Of a stretch of 64,000 nucleotides of DNA, positions 52,823 to 61,680 are shown in pieces. The DNA lies in the NCBI RefSeq assembly GCF_900103545.1, contig NZ_FNHH01000002.1:186001-250000 (forward strand), given 5' to 3'. Position numbers and translations under genes: made by a program. This DNA comes from Daejeonella rubra (GTDB lineage Bacteria > Bacteroidota > Bacteroidia > Sphingobacteriales > Sphingobacteriaceae). The notes beneath the pieces were generated by a model that saw nothing but the letters and a program-made list of their open reading frames with translations, ran no database searches and had not been told where the DNA came from. Positions within the stretch are counted from its first letter, which is position 1. Each line of letters opens with the position of its first letter.

Positions 52823-54061
52823 ATGAGTAAAGGAAATAAAGATGTTAAATGTTCATTCTGCGGCTCCGGCAAGCAGGATACGCTCATGCTGATCGCTGGT
52901 CTGGATGCCCATATTTGTGATAAGTGTGTTACTCAGGCTAATCAGATCCTTGCGGAAGAACTTAATGTCCGTAAAACTAAATCAACTCAAACTTTTGAAA
53001 CCCTTTTAAAGCCTATAGAGATCAAAACGCATCTTGACCAATATGTGATTGGACAGGATCAGGCAAAAAAAATACTTTCTGTGGCTGTTTATAACCACTA
53101 CAAGCGTCTGAACCAAAAAATTGGGAAAGATGAGGTGGAAATTGAAAAGTCGAACATTATAATGGTTGGCGAAACAGGAACTGGAAAAACTTTACTTGCC
53201 AAAACCATCGCCAAAGTATTAAATGTGCCATTTTGTATCTGTGATGCTACTGTGTTAACTGAAGCTGGATATGTTGGAGAGGATGTAGAAAGTATTTTGA
53301 CACGTTTGCTACAGGCCGCAGATTATGATGTGACTGCTGCCGAACGTGGTATTGTATATATTGATGAGGTTGATAAGATCGCCCGCAAGAGTGATAACCC
53401 TTCTATTACACGCGATGTGTCAGGAGAAGGGGTTCAGCAGGCCTTATTGAAGATATTAGAAGGAACTATAGTTAATGTTCCGCCCCAGGGAGGAAGAAAA
53501 CACCCTGATCAGAAAATGATCGCTGTAAACACAAATAACATTCTGTTCATTTGTGGTGGAGCATTTGATGGTATTGAGAAGAAGATCGCGAACAGGCTTC
53601 GGACTCAAACAGTTGGATACAAAGTTGAAAAAGAAGAGTTTAATATTGACCTGAAAAACCTATATAAATATATAACCCCACAGGATCTTAAATCATTCGG
53701 ACTTATACCTGAACTGATTGGAAGGCTTCCGGTAATTACTCACCTGAATCCATTGGATAGGGAAACTTTATTAAGTATATTGACGGAACCAAGAAATTCA
53801 CTGATCAAACAGTATAAAAAGTTGTTTGAATATGAAAATGTAAATCTTGAGTTTGAGAAGGATGTGATGGAATTCATTGTTGATAAAGCAATGGAATTTA
53901 AGCTTGGCGCGAGGGGCTTAAGGTCGATTTGTGAAGCAATCATGATCGATGCTATGTATGAAACGCCTTCAGGTAAAACAGGAAAAGAATTGTATATCAC
54001 ACTGGATTATGCCAAAGATAAATTTGAAAAATCTGATCTGAAAAAGTTAAAAGTTGCATAA
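52823..54061 (+). CDS. clpX: ClpX ATPase subunit
   Basis: 412 residues. N-terminal Zn-binding domain CSFCG-x(n)-CDKC at about 11-38; Walker A GETGTGKT and Walker B IVYIDEVDKI in the AAA+ core; the pore loop GYVGEDVE; sensor 2 in the C-terminal GARGLRSI. Unfolds substrates for ClpP. Co-transcribed with clpP and closed by a terminator directly after the stop. Confidence 0.97.
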   Translation: MSKGNKDVKCSFCGSGKQDTLMLIAGLDAHICDKCVTQANQILAEELNVRKTKSTQTFETLLKPIEIKTHLDQYVIGQDQAKKILSVAVYNHYKRLNQKIGKDEVEIEKSNIIMVGETGTGKTLLAKTIAKVLNVPFCICDATVLTEAGYVGEDVESILTRLLQAADYDVTAAERGIVYIDEVDKIARKSDNPSITRDVSGEGVQQALLKILEGTIVNVPPQGGRKHPDQKMIAVNTNNILFICGGAFDGIEKKIANRLRTQTVGYKVEKEEFNIDLKNLYKYITPQDLKSFGLIPELIGRLPVITHLNPLDRETLLSILTEPRNSLIKQYKKLFEYENVNLEFEKDVMEFIVDKAMEFKLGARGLRSICEAIMIDAMYETPSGKTGKELYITLDYAKDKFEKSDLKKLKVA

Positions 54062-54066
54062 ATGAG

Positions 54067-54089
54067 CCCCGATTCAATCGGGGTTTTTT
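54067..54089 (+). terminator. clpX terminator
   Basis: CCCCGAT-TCA-ATCGGGG followed by six T, 6 bases after the clpX stop. It covers the apparent upstream start of the next frame at 54062. Confidence 0.9.
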
Positions 54090-54109
54090 GTAAGCTAAAA
54101 AATGGAATT

Positions 54110-54967
54110 ATGAATAAAAAACAAGAACCCAAAGTTGAAGCTCCGGAATCTGTAAAAAAGACTACTGAAGTTGAGACTCCCGTTAAATCGGGACTTAAAA
54201 ATAAGTCGGATATTGTTGACAACTGGTTGCCCCGCTATACCGGCCGTCCATTAACAGAGTTTAGTAAATTTATTCTATTAACTAATTTTTCCAGGTACCT
54301 CAACTTATTTTCGGAATGGAATGATAATGCTCCTATAATCGGACTTGATAAACCTATGCAGAGTGTCTCAGCCAATGGAATTACATTAATAAATTTCGGA
54401 ATGGGTAGCCCCATGGCTGCAACCATGATGGATCTGTTGACGGCCATTCAGCCAAAGGCAGTTTTGTTTTTGGGAAAGTGTGGAGGATTAAAAAAGAAGA
54501 ATAAGATCGGTGATCTGATCTTACCAATAGCTGCAATCAGAGGTGAGGGAACTTCCAATGATTATCTTCCTGCTGAAGTTCCTGCATTACCAGCATTTGC
54601 TTTGCAAAAGGCAATCTCAACAACCATTCGTGATCACTCGCGTGATTATTGGACTGGAACTGTATATACTACTAACCGTAGGGTTTGGGAGCATGATAAG
54701 AGCTTTAAGAAATATCTCAAAACTTTAAGAGCAATGGCGGTTGATATGGAAACTGCAACAATTTTTACAACCGGTTTTGCGAATAAGATTCCAACAGGTG
54801 CATTATTATTGGTATCAGACCAACCAATGATACCAGAGGGTGTAAAGACAGCTGAAAGTGATTCAAATGTTACTGAACAGTATGTTGAGACGCACCTGAG
54901 AGTGGGAATAGACTCATTAAAGCAATTGATAAATAATGGTTTAACTGTGAAGCATTTGAAATTCTAA
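54110..54967 (+). CDS. amn: AMP nucleosidase
   Basis: 285 residues from the ATG at 54110; the frame to 54062 runs through the clpX terminator. Phosphorylase/nucleosidase fold: VDNWLPRYTGRPL, NFGMGSPMAATMMDLL, GKCGGLKKKNKIGDLILP and the nucleoside-site MAVDMETATIF. Splits AMP to adenine and ribose 5-phosphate. The N-terminal 25 residues are charged and variable. Confidence 0.88.
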   Translation: MNKKQEPKVEAPESVKKTTEVETPVKSGLKNKSDIVDNWLPRYTGRPLTEFSKFILLTNFSRYLNLFSEWNDNAPIIGLDKPMQSVSANGITLINFGMGSPMAATMMDLLTAIQPKAVLFLGKCGGLKKKNKIGDLILPIAAIRGEGTSNDYLPAEVPALPAFALQKAISTTIRDHSRDYWTGTVYTTNRRVWEHDKSFKKYLKTLRAMAVDMETATIFTTGFANKIPTGALLLVSDQPMIPEGVKTAESDSNVTEQYVETHLRVGIDSLKQLINNGLTVKHLKF

Positions 54968-55159
54968 TCCAAATAGCTTCCAGATATATTAACCATATTT
55001 AACTTAAGACATATACTGTTTTTCACCCAATTTCCATTGGTTAATACTACTAAAACAGTAGATTTTTAAAATATAATTTCGTGTGTTTAATAGATGCGAT
55101 ACAATCTTTGTATTTTATTCACTTTTGGCATTTAATCTGTTGTTACGAGCTTAAATGCT

Positions 55160-55167
55160 TATTTTTG
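55160..55167 (+). promoter_or_regulatory. Candidate -7 box of the CBS gene
   Basis: TATTTTTG matches TAnnTTTG, only 4 bases before the ATG at 55172, with a TTG 17 bases upstream. It implies a leaderless or nearly leaderless mRNA. Confidence 0.5.
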
Positions 55168-55171
55168 CACT

Positions 55172-56533
55172 ATGTGGTATAATAATATTCTTGAAACCAT
55201 TGGGAATACTCCTTTGGTCAAATTGAACAATATAACGAAGGATGTTAAAGCTACGGTTTTAGCAAAGATCGAAACAACCAATCCTGGTAACTCAATTAAG
55301 GATAGGATGGCCGTGAAGATGATTGAAGATGCAGAGCGGAGCGGTAAACTGAAGCCAGGAGGTACTATTATTGAAGGCACATCCGGAAACACTGGAATGG
55401 GGCTTGCAATGGCAGCAATAATAAAGGGCTATAAGTGTATTTTTACTACCACAGATAAGCAGTCAAAAGAAAAAGTTGATGCTTTGCGGGCTTTTGGGGC
55501 TGAAGTTATTGTGTGTCCTACAAATGTTGACCCTGAAGATCCCAGATCATATTATTCTGTTTCCTCGCGCCTGGAGCGTGAAGTTCCAAATTCATGGAAA
55601 CCAAATCAGTATGATAATTTGTCAAACTCTCTGGCTCACTATGAACAGACCGGTCCTGAAATCTGGAAACAAACAGATGGTAAGATCACTCATCTTGTAG
55701 TTGGGGTTGGTACTGGTGGAACTATCTCAGGTACTGGTAAATACCTTAAAGAACAGAATCCTGATATAAAAATATGGGGTATTGATACTTATGGATCCGT
55801 GTTTAAAAAGTACAAGGAAACGGGAATTTTGGATAAAAATGAGATCTATCCTTATATTACCGAGGGAATAGGGGAAGACTTTCTGCCGAAAAACGTAGAC
55901 TTTAATATCATTGACCGATTTGAAAAGGTAACAGATAAGGATGCTGCTCTGATGACCCGGGATATTGCCAGAAAAGAGGGAATATTTGCTGGTAATTCTG
56001 CAGGATCTGCACTTGCCGGACTTATGCAGTTGAAGGATGAACTAAAAGAAGGTGATGTAGTTGTTATCATTTTTCATGACCATGGTTCCAGATACATGGG
56101 CAAAATGTATAATGAAGACTGGTTAAGGGAGCGTGGTTTTCTTGCTGATGAGAAACTTACAGCTAAGTCAATTTTATCAAAACGCGGGAGACAAGAAATT
56201 GTTACCATTGATTGTGAACAATCTGTTTTGCAGGCAATCAACACAATAAAATCATTGAATATTTCCCAGATTCCAGTTACTCAGAAAGGAATGGTTGTAG
56301 GGAAAATAACGGAGAGCGATATTTTGAACGCAGTATTGGAGAATCCATCACTTCGTTCGGGTTCTGTAAAGGATATCATGACTGCTTCTTTTCCTTTTGT
56401 GGATCTGAATACAACCATAGATAAGATCACAAGTATTATTAATAAAGAAAATATGGCGGTTCTTGTTGAAGATCAGAATGGTAATATTGAGATCATAACT
56501 CAATATGATATCATCAATGCTATATCAGTCTGA
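55172..56533 (+). CDS. Cystathionine beta-synthase
   Basis: 453 residues. N-terminal PLP fold type II domain with K43 in NPGNSIKDRMAVKM and the phosphate loop GVGTGGTISGTGKYL; a C-terminal pair of CBS domains at about 335-453. This two-part layout matches cystathionine beta-synthase (serine + homocysteine); a cysteine synthase with CBS domains is less likely. A lyase/synthase at 34000 could act in the same pathway. Confidence 0.9.
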   Translation: MWYNNILETIGNTPLVKLNNITKDVKATVLAKIETTNPGNSIKDRMAVKMIEDAERSGKLKPGGTIIEGTSGNTGMGLAMAAIIKGYKCIFTTTDKQSKEKVDALRAFGAEVIVCPTNVDPEDPRSYYSVSSRLEREVPNSWKPNQYDNLSNSLAHYEQTGPEIWKQTDGKITHLVVGVGTGGTISGTGKYLKEQNPDIKIWGIDTYGSVFKKYKETGILDKNEIYPYITEGIGEDFLPKNVDFNIIDRFEKVTDKDAALMTRDIARKEGIFAGNSAGSALAGLMQLKDELKEGDVVVIIFHDHGSRYMGKMYNEDWLRERGFLADEKLTAKSILSKRGRQEIVTIDCEQSVLQAINTIKSLNISQIPVTQKGMVVGKITESDILNAVLENPSLRSGSVKDIMTASFPFVDLNTTIDKITSIINKENMAVLVEDQNGNIEIITQYDIINAISV

Positions 56534-56537
56534 TCAA

Positions 56538-57986
56538 TTATTGACCTGATCTCTCATCATAAGCACAAAACAGAACAAAACCAAAACCTGATAACATTAA
56601 TAAATGATAGATCAGAAATCCGAAATCCTTAAAATATAGTCCGGCAAGAGCAGCTAGAAAAAAATAAATAAATAGTAGAAATTCAGGAATAAATTTCCCC
56701 AGCCTCTGCTTCTTTGAATAGTGATTTTCCTCTTTTGATTCGCTGAACTTTGGGGTTCTGATAAACGCTGTTTTTTGGCCTTGAATTCCTTTTAAAATAG
56801 CTATGGTATTGTGATATGACATACCCATCGATACAACTATAGCTATCGGAAATGCACTTATGATCTCTATTATTGCGTCAATTGCTTTCTTTTTATCCAT
56901 TAAAATTGCTGTAAAGCAATAAAGAAAATTGATTAGCAAGACTATAATTAATGAGGTACTCCAATTAAAGAACTGATCAAATTCAGTTGATTTATTCTTC
57001 AAAATCATTAGAGGAACACTTAGCAAACTTGTTATGAGGATAAATGCATAGATATAATTGTTTAGGAGCTGCAGGCTTCCAAACAATTTTGTTGAAAGAG
57101 GTAGTTTACATTTCCATAGTCTGACCATCAGTTTTTTGGAGGTTTCAACTCCTCCCTTTATCCATCGAAATTGTTGTGATCTTACTGCACTGAGCAGATT
57201 CGGAAGTTCCGCAGGAGAAATGATTTCAGGACAATAATTGAACCTCCATCCTTTCATTTGGGCACGATAACTCAGGTCTAGATCTTCTGTAAGTGTATCA
57301 GCTTCCCATCCTCCTGCATTTTCAATACAGGATTTTCTCCAAATTCCAGCGGTGCCATTAAAACTTATAAAATATCCACCCTTTGCACGACCATCCTGGT
57401 CAATAATAAAGTGACTGTTTAGTCCGATTTCCTGTGCTCTTGTGAGCCATGACTCCCGTGGATTGATATGTCCCCATCTGGTTTGCACCATTCCAATTTT
57501 ATCATGGCTGAAATGTGGTAGAGTGTTGATCAAAAAATCCGGACCCGCAATAAAGTCGGCATCAAAAATCGCAATGTATTCTCCTGTAGCCAAAGTTAAC
57601 CCGTTTTGTAGAGCACCCGCCTTAAATCCTGTTCTGTTTTCGCGTTTAATATGAGAGATTGTAAAACCTAATGCCCTTAATTTCCCTGTTATTTGTTCAA
57701 TAATAGCACTTGTATCATCATTAGAATCGTCAAGAACCTGTATTTCTAACTTGTCTTTAGGGTAGTTTAAATTGGAAATTGAATCCAGGAGTCTTTTAAT
57801 TACAAATCGTTCGTTATAAATTGGTAACTGGATGGTTATAAGAGGAAAGGTTTCTAATTGAATTTTGGGATTTACTTTATTCCTGTTTGCTAAAAAAGTA
57901 ATTAGCAGCGCTAACTGTCCAAGACTGAAGAGGATGATGAAGAAGAAAAAAAAACTATATAAAATTATAATGCCAAGCGCTAACAT
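56538..57986 (-). CDS. Cellulose-synthase-like GT2 glycosyltransferase
   Basis: 482 residues if started at the ATG at 57986; the frame extends to 58061 but would overlap the upstream gene by 56 bases. N-terminal TM (about 1-30), then a GT-A core with ITIQLPIYNERFVIKRLLDS, VLDDSNDDT, IFDADFIAG, the acceptor TEDLDLSYR and the product-binding QQFRWIKGG. Several C-terminal TM segments. Processive synthase or glucosyl-lipid synthase; product unknown. Last gene of a four-gene leftward unit. Confidence 0.85.
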   Translation of the reverse strand: MLALGIIILYSFFFFFIILFSLGQLALLITFLANRNKVNPKIQLETFPLITIQLPIYNERFVIKRLLDSISNLNYPKDKLEIQVLDDSNDDTSAIIEQITGKLRALGFTISHIKRENRTGFKAGALQNGLTLATGEYIAIFDADFIAGPDFLINTLPHFSHDKIGMVQTRWGHINPRESWLTRAQEIGLNSHFIIDQDGRAKGGYFISFNGTAGIWRKSCIENAGGWEADTLTEDLDLSYRAQMKGWRFNYCPEIISPAELPNLLSAVRSQQFRWIKGGVETSKKLMVRLWKCKLPLSTKLFGSLQLLNNYIYAFILITSLLSVPLMILKNKSTEFDQFFNWSTSLIIVLLINFLYCFTAILMDKKKAIDAIIEIISAFPIAIVVSMGMSYHNTIAILKGIQGQKTAFIRTPKFSESKEENHYSKKQRLGKFIPEFLLFIYFFLAALAGLYFKDFGFLIYHLLMLSGFGFVLFCAYDERSGQ

Positions 57987-58005
57987 GATTGATTTGAATC
58001 CCGGA

Positions 58006-58707
58006 TTAAATATTTTTAAAGATGGTAAGTAATATTTTATATCCGGCCATAATAGTTCCATAGATAGTCCCGGATACTTTACTTACTCCAATTCTTCTTC
58101 TATAGCTTACCGGTACTTCTGTAAAATTCATTTTGTGTTTTGCTGCCTTTACCTGCATTTCTACTGTCCAGCCAAAGGTCTTATCCTTCATGTCTATTTG
58201 TTGCAAGGCTTTCCATCGAATTGCTCTGAATGGTCCCAGGTCCGTAAAATGGACATTGTAGAATGATTTTATCAGTTGTGTTGCCAGCCAGTTTCCTGCT
58301 ATTTGCTGAATAAGCATAGATCCTGGTTCCCTTACACCCAAAACTCTTGACCCGATCACCATATCATAACCTGAATTTAGTATTGGGGCAATAAGTATGT
58401 TAATTTCGCCAGGAAAGTCTGAATAATCGCCATCTAAGAATACAATAATATCTTCAGGATCTGCTTTTGACTGGAGATGATCAATACCTTTCAGGCAGCT
58501 GTATCCGTATCCTTTTCTATTTTCCCTTAGGACAGTAGCCCCGTGCTCATTTGCAACTTTCCCTGTATTATCTGTGGAAGCATTATCAACAACAATCGTT
58601 TCATGTACCAGTTTGGGAATATCTGAAATGACTTTCCCTATCGATTGACTTTCGTTGAATGCAGGTATGATTACATAAACTATTGGTTTTTTGGTATCAG
58701 CACTCAT
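58006..58707 (-). CDS. Dolichol/polyprenyl-phosphate sugar transferase-like GT2
   Basis: 233 residues: VYVIIPAFNESQSIGKVISDIP, VDNASTDNTGKVA, GYGYSCLKGIDHL and DGDYSDFPGEINIL. It resembles the DPM1-type/UDP-glucose GT2 group, without C-terminal TM anchors. It starts 2 bases after the polyferredoxin gene stop. Confidence 0.85.
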   Translation of the reverse strand: MSADTKKPIVYVIIPAFNESQSIGKVISDIPKLVHETIVVDNASTDNTGKVANEHGATVLRENRKGYGYSCLKGIDHLQSKADPEDIIVFLDGDYSDFPGEINILIAPILNSGYDMVIGSRVLGVREPGSMLIQQIAGNWLATQLIKSFYNVHFTDLGPFRAIRWKALQQIDMKDKTFGWTVEMQVKAAKHKMNFTEVPVSYRRRIGVSKVSGTIYGTIMAGYKILLTIFKNI

Positions 58708-58709
58708 TA

Positions 58710-60026
58710 TTAAATTTCATGACGATTATAAGGTTCAAATCTTCCTTCTTCCTCCATGTTTTCCAGTTTAAGAACTCCTCTTGGGCAGACAGCTGAGCAT
58801 ATTCCGCATCCCACGCATGAGGCACGAATTATATTCTCGCCTTTTTGAGCGTAGGCTCTTACATCGATACCCATCTCACAATAAGTGGAGCAATTGCCGC
58901 ATGAGATGCACTGCCCCCCATTGGTTGTTATCCTGAATTTTGATTTGAACCGTTGAAATAGTCCAAGAATTGCTGCCATCGGGCATCCGAAGCGACACCA
59001 AACCCTTGATCCCATTATTGGGTAAAATCCAGTTCCGATCACCCCTGAAAATACCGAACCGATCATAAATCCATACCATTGCGAAAATAATCCGGATGCA
59101 TCGCCAAGAATAGTACCGCTCTTCCATGAATTTAACCATAATAAGGCTGTGGTTAAAGTAACGAATACCAACACAGAATGGACCATCCAGCGTTCCACTT
59201 TCCATGCTTTGAGTGATTTATCCGAATTTTGCCTGTATGGATCTCCAAGCGTTTCCGCTAAAGCACCACAGCCACAGATCCATGAGCAATACCAGCGTTT
59301 GCCATAATTATAGGTCAATATTGGTGTGGCAATAAAAGTCATGACAAGGCCCCAGAAAACCATAAAAACACCAATATTCCCGGACTTGATCAGATAATCG
59401 ATGTCATTCGGGAACAGATAAGAATATTTTAATGGCCAGAAATATGAGAAGTAAAATTCAGGTTGATTCAATTTCAGTAAAAATGCAGGAATTAAAAAGG
59501 CAAATCCAAGCTGGAAAAACATAACAGAGAAGGTTCTCAAAATCTGGTATCTGCTGTGTCTGTACTTACCGATGAAACGAATACCCATAATGAGAACTGC
59601 CAGGGTGTAGAAAGTGCCGTATAAAAACCACTGATCAGATACTTTGTTCCTGAGTATCATGCTTATTGGGTCCATTATCCTGATCAGTCCATCTAAATAA
59701 TAGGGAAACCAATATAGAATAATGTAAAATCCCGTCATCAAAATGGCAATTCCCCAGGCAATTGCACCCCGGTTTGTTGCGGGGCTCTGCATAATACCAT
59801 TGTTCTTTATTCCTGGTATTGCTTTATAATATGGAATCGAAAATATAATTCCTCCTGAAAAAACCAAGCTGATAATTAACCAAAAAAAGAGTTCAGGCTG
59901 AGTTTCTCCCTGACCAGATGATGCAATTATTGAACAAAGTATTGCAGCTGCAATAAGAGTTGCGCCTATCTTTTGTGAAAGAAGGCTTTCTGATGGCTTT
60001 GCTATTGATAAGGAATTGTCTTGCAT
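58710..60026 (-). CDS. Membrane polyferredoxin (NapH/CcoG-like 4Fe-4S protein)
   Basis: 438 residues with about eight TM segments and cysteine clusters on loops: CSWICGCGALAETLGDP, CRFGCPMA, and two 4Fe-4S ferredoxin motifs CISCGNCSTYCEMG and CVGCGICSAVCPRG near the C terminus. NapH and related proteins pass electrons from quinol. An N-terminal Ser-rich leader is present. Downstream of the FAD oxidoreductase gene by 6 bases, suggesting one redox unit. Confidence 0.87.
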   Translation of the reverse strand: MQDNSLSIAKPSESLLSQKIGATLIAAAILCSIIASSGQGETQPELFFWLIISLVFSGGIIFSIPYYKAIPGIKNNGIMQSPATNRGAIAWGIAILMTGFYIILYWFPYYLDGLIRIMDPISMILRNKVSDQWFLYGTFYTLAVLIMGIRFIGKYRHSRYQILRTFSVMFFQLGFAFLIPAFLLKLNQPEFYFSYFWPLKYSYLFPNDIDYLIKSGNIGVFMVFWGLVMTFIATPILTYNYGKRWYCSWICGCGALAETLGDPYRQNSDKSLKAWKVERWMVHSVLVFVTLTTALLWLNSWKSGTILGDASGLFSQWYGFMIGSVFSGVIGTGFYPIMGSRVWCRFGCPMAAILGLFQRFKSKFRITTNGGQCISCGNCSTYCEMGIDVRAYAQKGENIIRASCVGCGICSAVCPRGVLKLENMEEEGRFEPYNRHEI

Positions 60027-60032
60027 TTTTTT

Positions 60033-61331
60033 TTATTTGGAAAATGATGCATCTATATTAAAATCTATGAATGCTTTTGCTATTTCTTTATAATGAGCTT
60101 TCGAAAATTCAGGATCAAACCAGCCCTGGTTTAGGTGTTCTATAACATATTCTATCTCTTTTTGATCACGTATCCATTGTTCAGCAATAACTTGTCTGAA
60201 CCGTATTCCCATAAAATTAAACCCGAGAATACTTCTATCTGATTTGTTATAATTGGCTCTGAATGAAATTTTGCTATTTTCGTGTTCCCAGTAAAAGCTT
60301 TCTTGTTCATTGGTAATGACAGGAGGAACCTTTCCATAGGTTTGATATTCAATATCAAAGAATTTTGCTGAATTGAACCAAATGCCCCGGTCATATGATG
60401 TTCTGTGACCGCATATCGTGTTAGCTAATGTTTCGGCCTGCATTTTACCAGTATACCATAACTGTTCTATAGGAGCTTCACCTATTTTTGCAAAACGAAA
60501 TTGGGCACAATCTCCGGCAGCAAAAATATCAGGGATATTGGTTTCTAAAAATTCATTTACCAATATTCCTTTCTCTATTTCTAATGTGCTATTTTTTAGG
60601 AAATTAATGTTGGGTTTAACTCCTGTAGTTATCCCTACAAACTGGCAATTAATGATTTCTTCAGTATTGGTAATAATGCTATTTACGCCAAGCCGATCGA
60701 TCGATCGGATTTCTTTGAGTTCTGTATTGAATCTCAGATCAATCCCATGTTTATGGAGGTGATTCCCAATTAATTGGGCTTCTTCCTGTGGTAATACATT
60801 GGCCCAATAGGCATTCTCACGAATCAGCATAGTGACAGATATATTTCGGCTGTGAAGCATTTCAGCCATTTCAATACCAATTAATCCGCCACCAACAATA
60901 ACAGCTGAAGAAATATTGGAGGTGTTTTTCTCCATTTCCTCAAGATCCTGAATACTGTAGAGACCTTGAACACATTTTAAGTCTTCTCCCGGCCAGCCAA
61001 ATTTGTTTGGAATTGACCCTGTTGCCAAAATCAGTTTGTCATAAGATAAGAAACTATTATCCTCTAATTGAATAGTTTTATTCTCTGGATCTAAGCTTTT
61101 AACAGATGCCTTTACTAGATTAATTCTATTCTTTTTCCAGAACCAGTCTTCGTAGGGTTTGGTATTTTCATGTTTCATGTGCCCCATGTAAATGTACATA
61201 AGGGCCGTACGCGAGTAGAAATGTTCGCTCTCTTCTGAGATGACAGTTATTTTCGCATCTGAATTTTTCTTACGTATGTTGCGGGCACAGGTAATACCGG
61301 TAATGCCGTTTCCTATTATGATAATATTCAT
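60033..61331 (-). CDS. FAD-dependent NAD(P)H oxidoreductase (pyridine nucleotide-disulphide family)
   Basis: 432 residues. FAD-binding IIIGNGITGITCARNIR, LILATGSIPN, second Rossmann IVGGGLIGIEMAEML, and the C-terminal FAD contact VNEFLETNIPDIFAAGDCAQF. No redox-active CxxC, so it fits nitrite-reductase/rubredoxin-reductase-like electron transferases. First gene of the unit with the polyferredoxin and two GT2 genes. Confidence 0.88.
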   Translation of the reverse strand: MNIIIIGNGITGITCARNIRKKNSDAKITVISEESEHFYSRTALMYIYMGHMKHENTKPYEDWFWKKNRINLVKASVKSLDPENKTIQLEDNSFLSYDKLILATGSIPNKFGWPGEDLKCVQGLYSIQDLEEMEKNTSNISSAVIVGGGLIGIEMAEMLHSRNISVTMLIRENAYWANVLPQEEAQLIGNHLHKHGIDLRFNTELKEIRSIDRLGVNSIITNTEEIINCQFVGITTGVKPNINFLKNSTLEIEKGILVNEFLETNIPDIFAAGDCAQFRFAKIGEAPIEQLWYTGKMQAETLANTICGHRTSYDRGIWFNSAKFFDIEYQTYGKVPPVITNEQESFYWEHENSKISFRANYNKSDRSILGFNFMGIRFRQVIAEQWIRDQKEIEYVIEHLNQGWFDPEFSKAHYKEIAKAFIDFNIDASFSK

Positions 61332-61680
61332 AAATAGTATTTAATACGCGCTTTTGAGTTATACTTGACCAATAATACTATTATACGGAAAACCATCTAT
61401 TATTGGATTTTTAATCTGTATTTAAGGCAATAGAAATTTTATGCAGACTACTATTTTTGAAGATTTATTGTCTTAATTGTCCAATTTTGACCGTAATCCC
61501 TTTCTTGGAGTAGTTTAATCCTGGTTTTTAGGAATAATCTACTTATTGAACTCTTAATTTTTCTTTATTAAAAATCTAATTAAAATCAATTCTATTAGAC
61601 AATAGCATTCATGGCAAAAATACTAAAGCTGAGTGAACTTAAAAATTACCTCATTAATACGTTATTATACCAATCTTTGA
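61332..61680. other. Intergenic gap, nothing recognised
   Basis: 349 bases between murA and the oxidoreductase unit, both leftward. Likely carries the unit's promoter; I see no clear TAnnTTTG on the minus strand and no hairpin worth calling. Confidence 0.45.

Noticed and set aside
54062..54109. Upstream ATG extending the AMP nucleosidase frame
   Set aside because: The stretch is the clpX terminator hairpin plus T run; family N termini start nearer the ATG at 54110.
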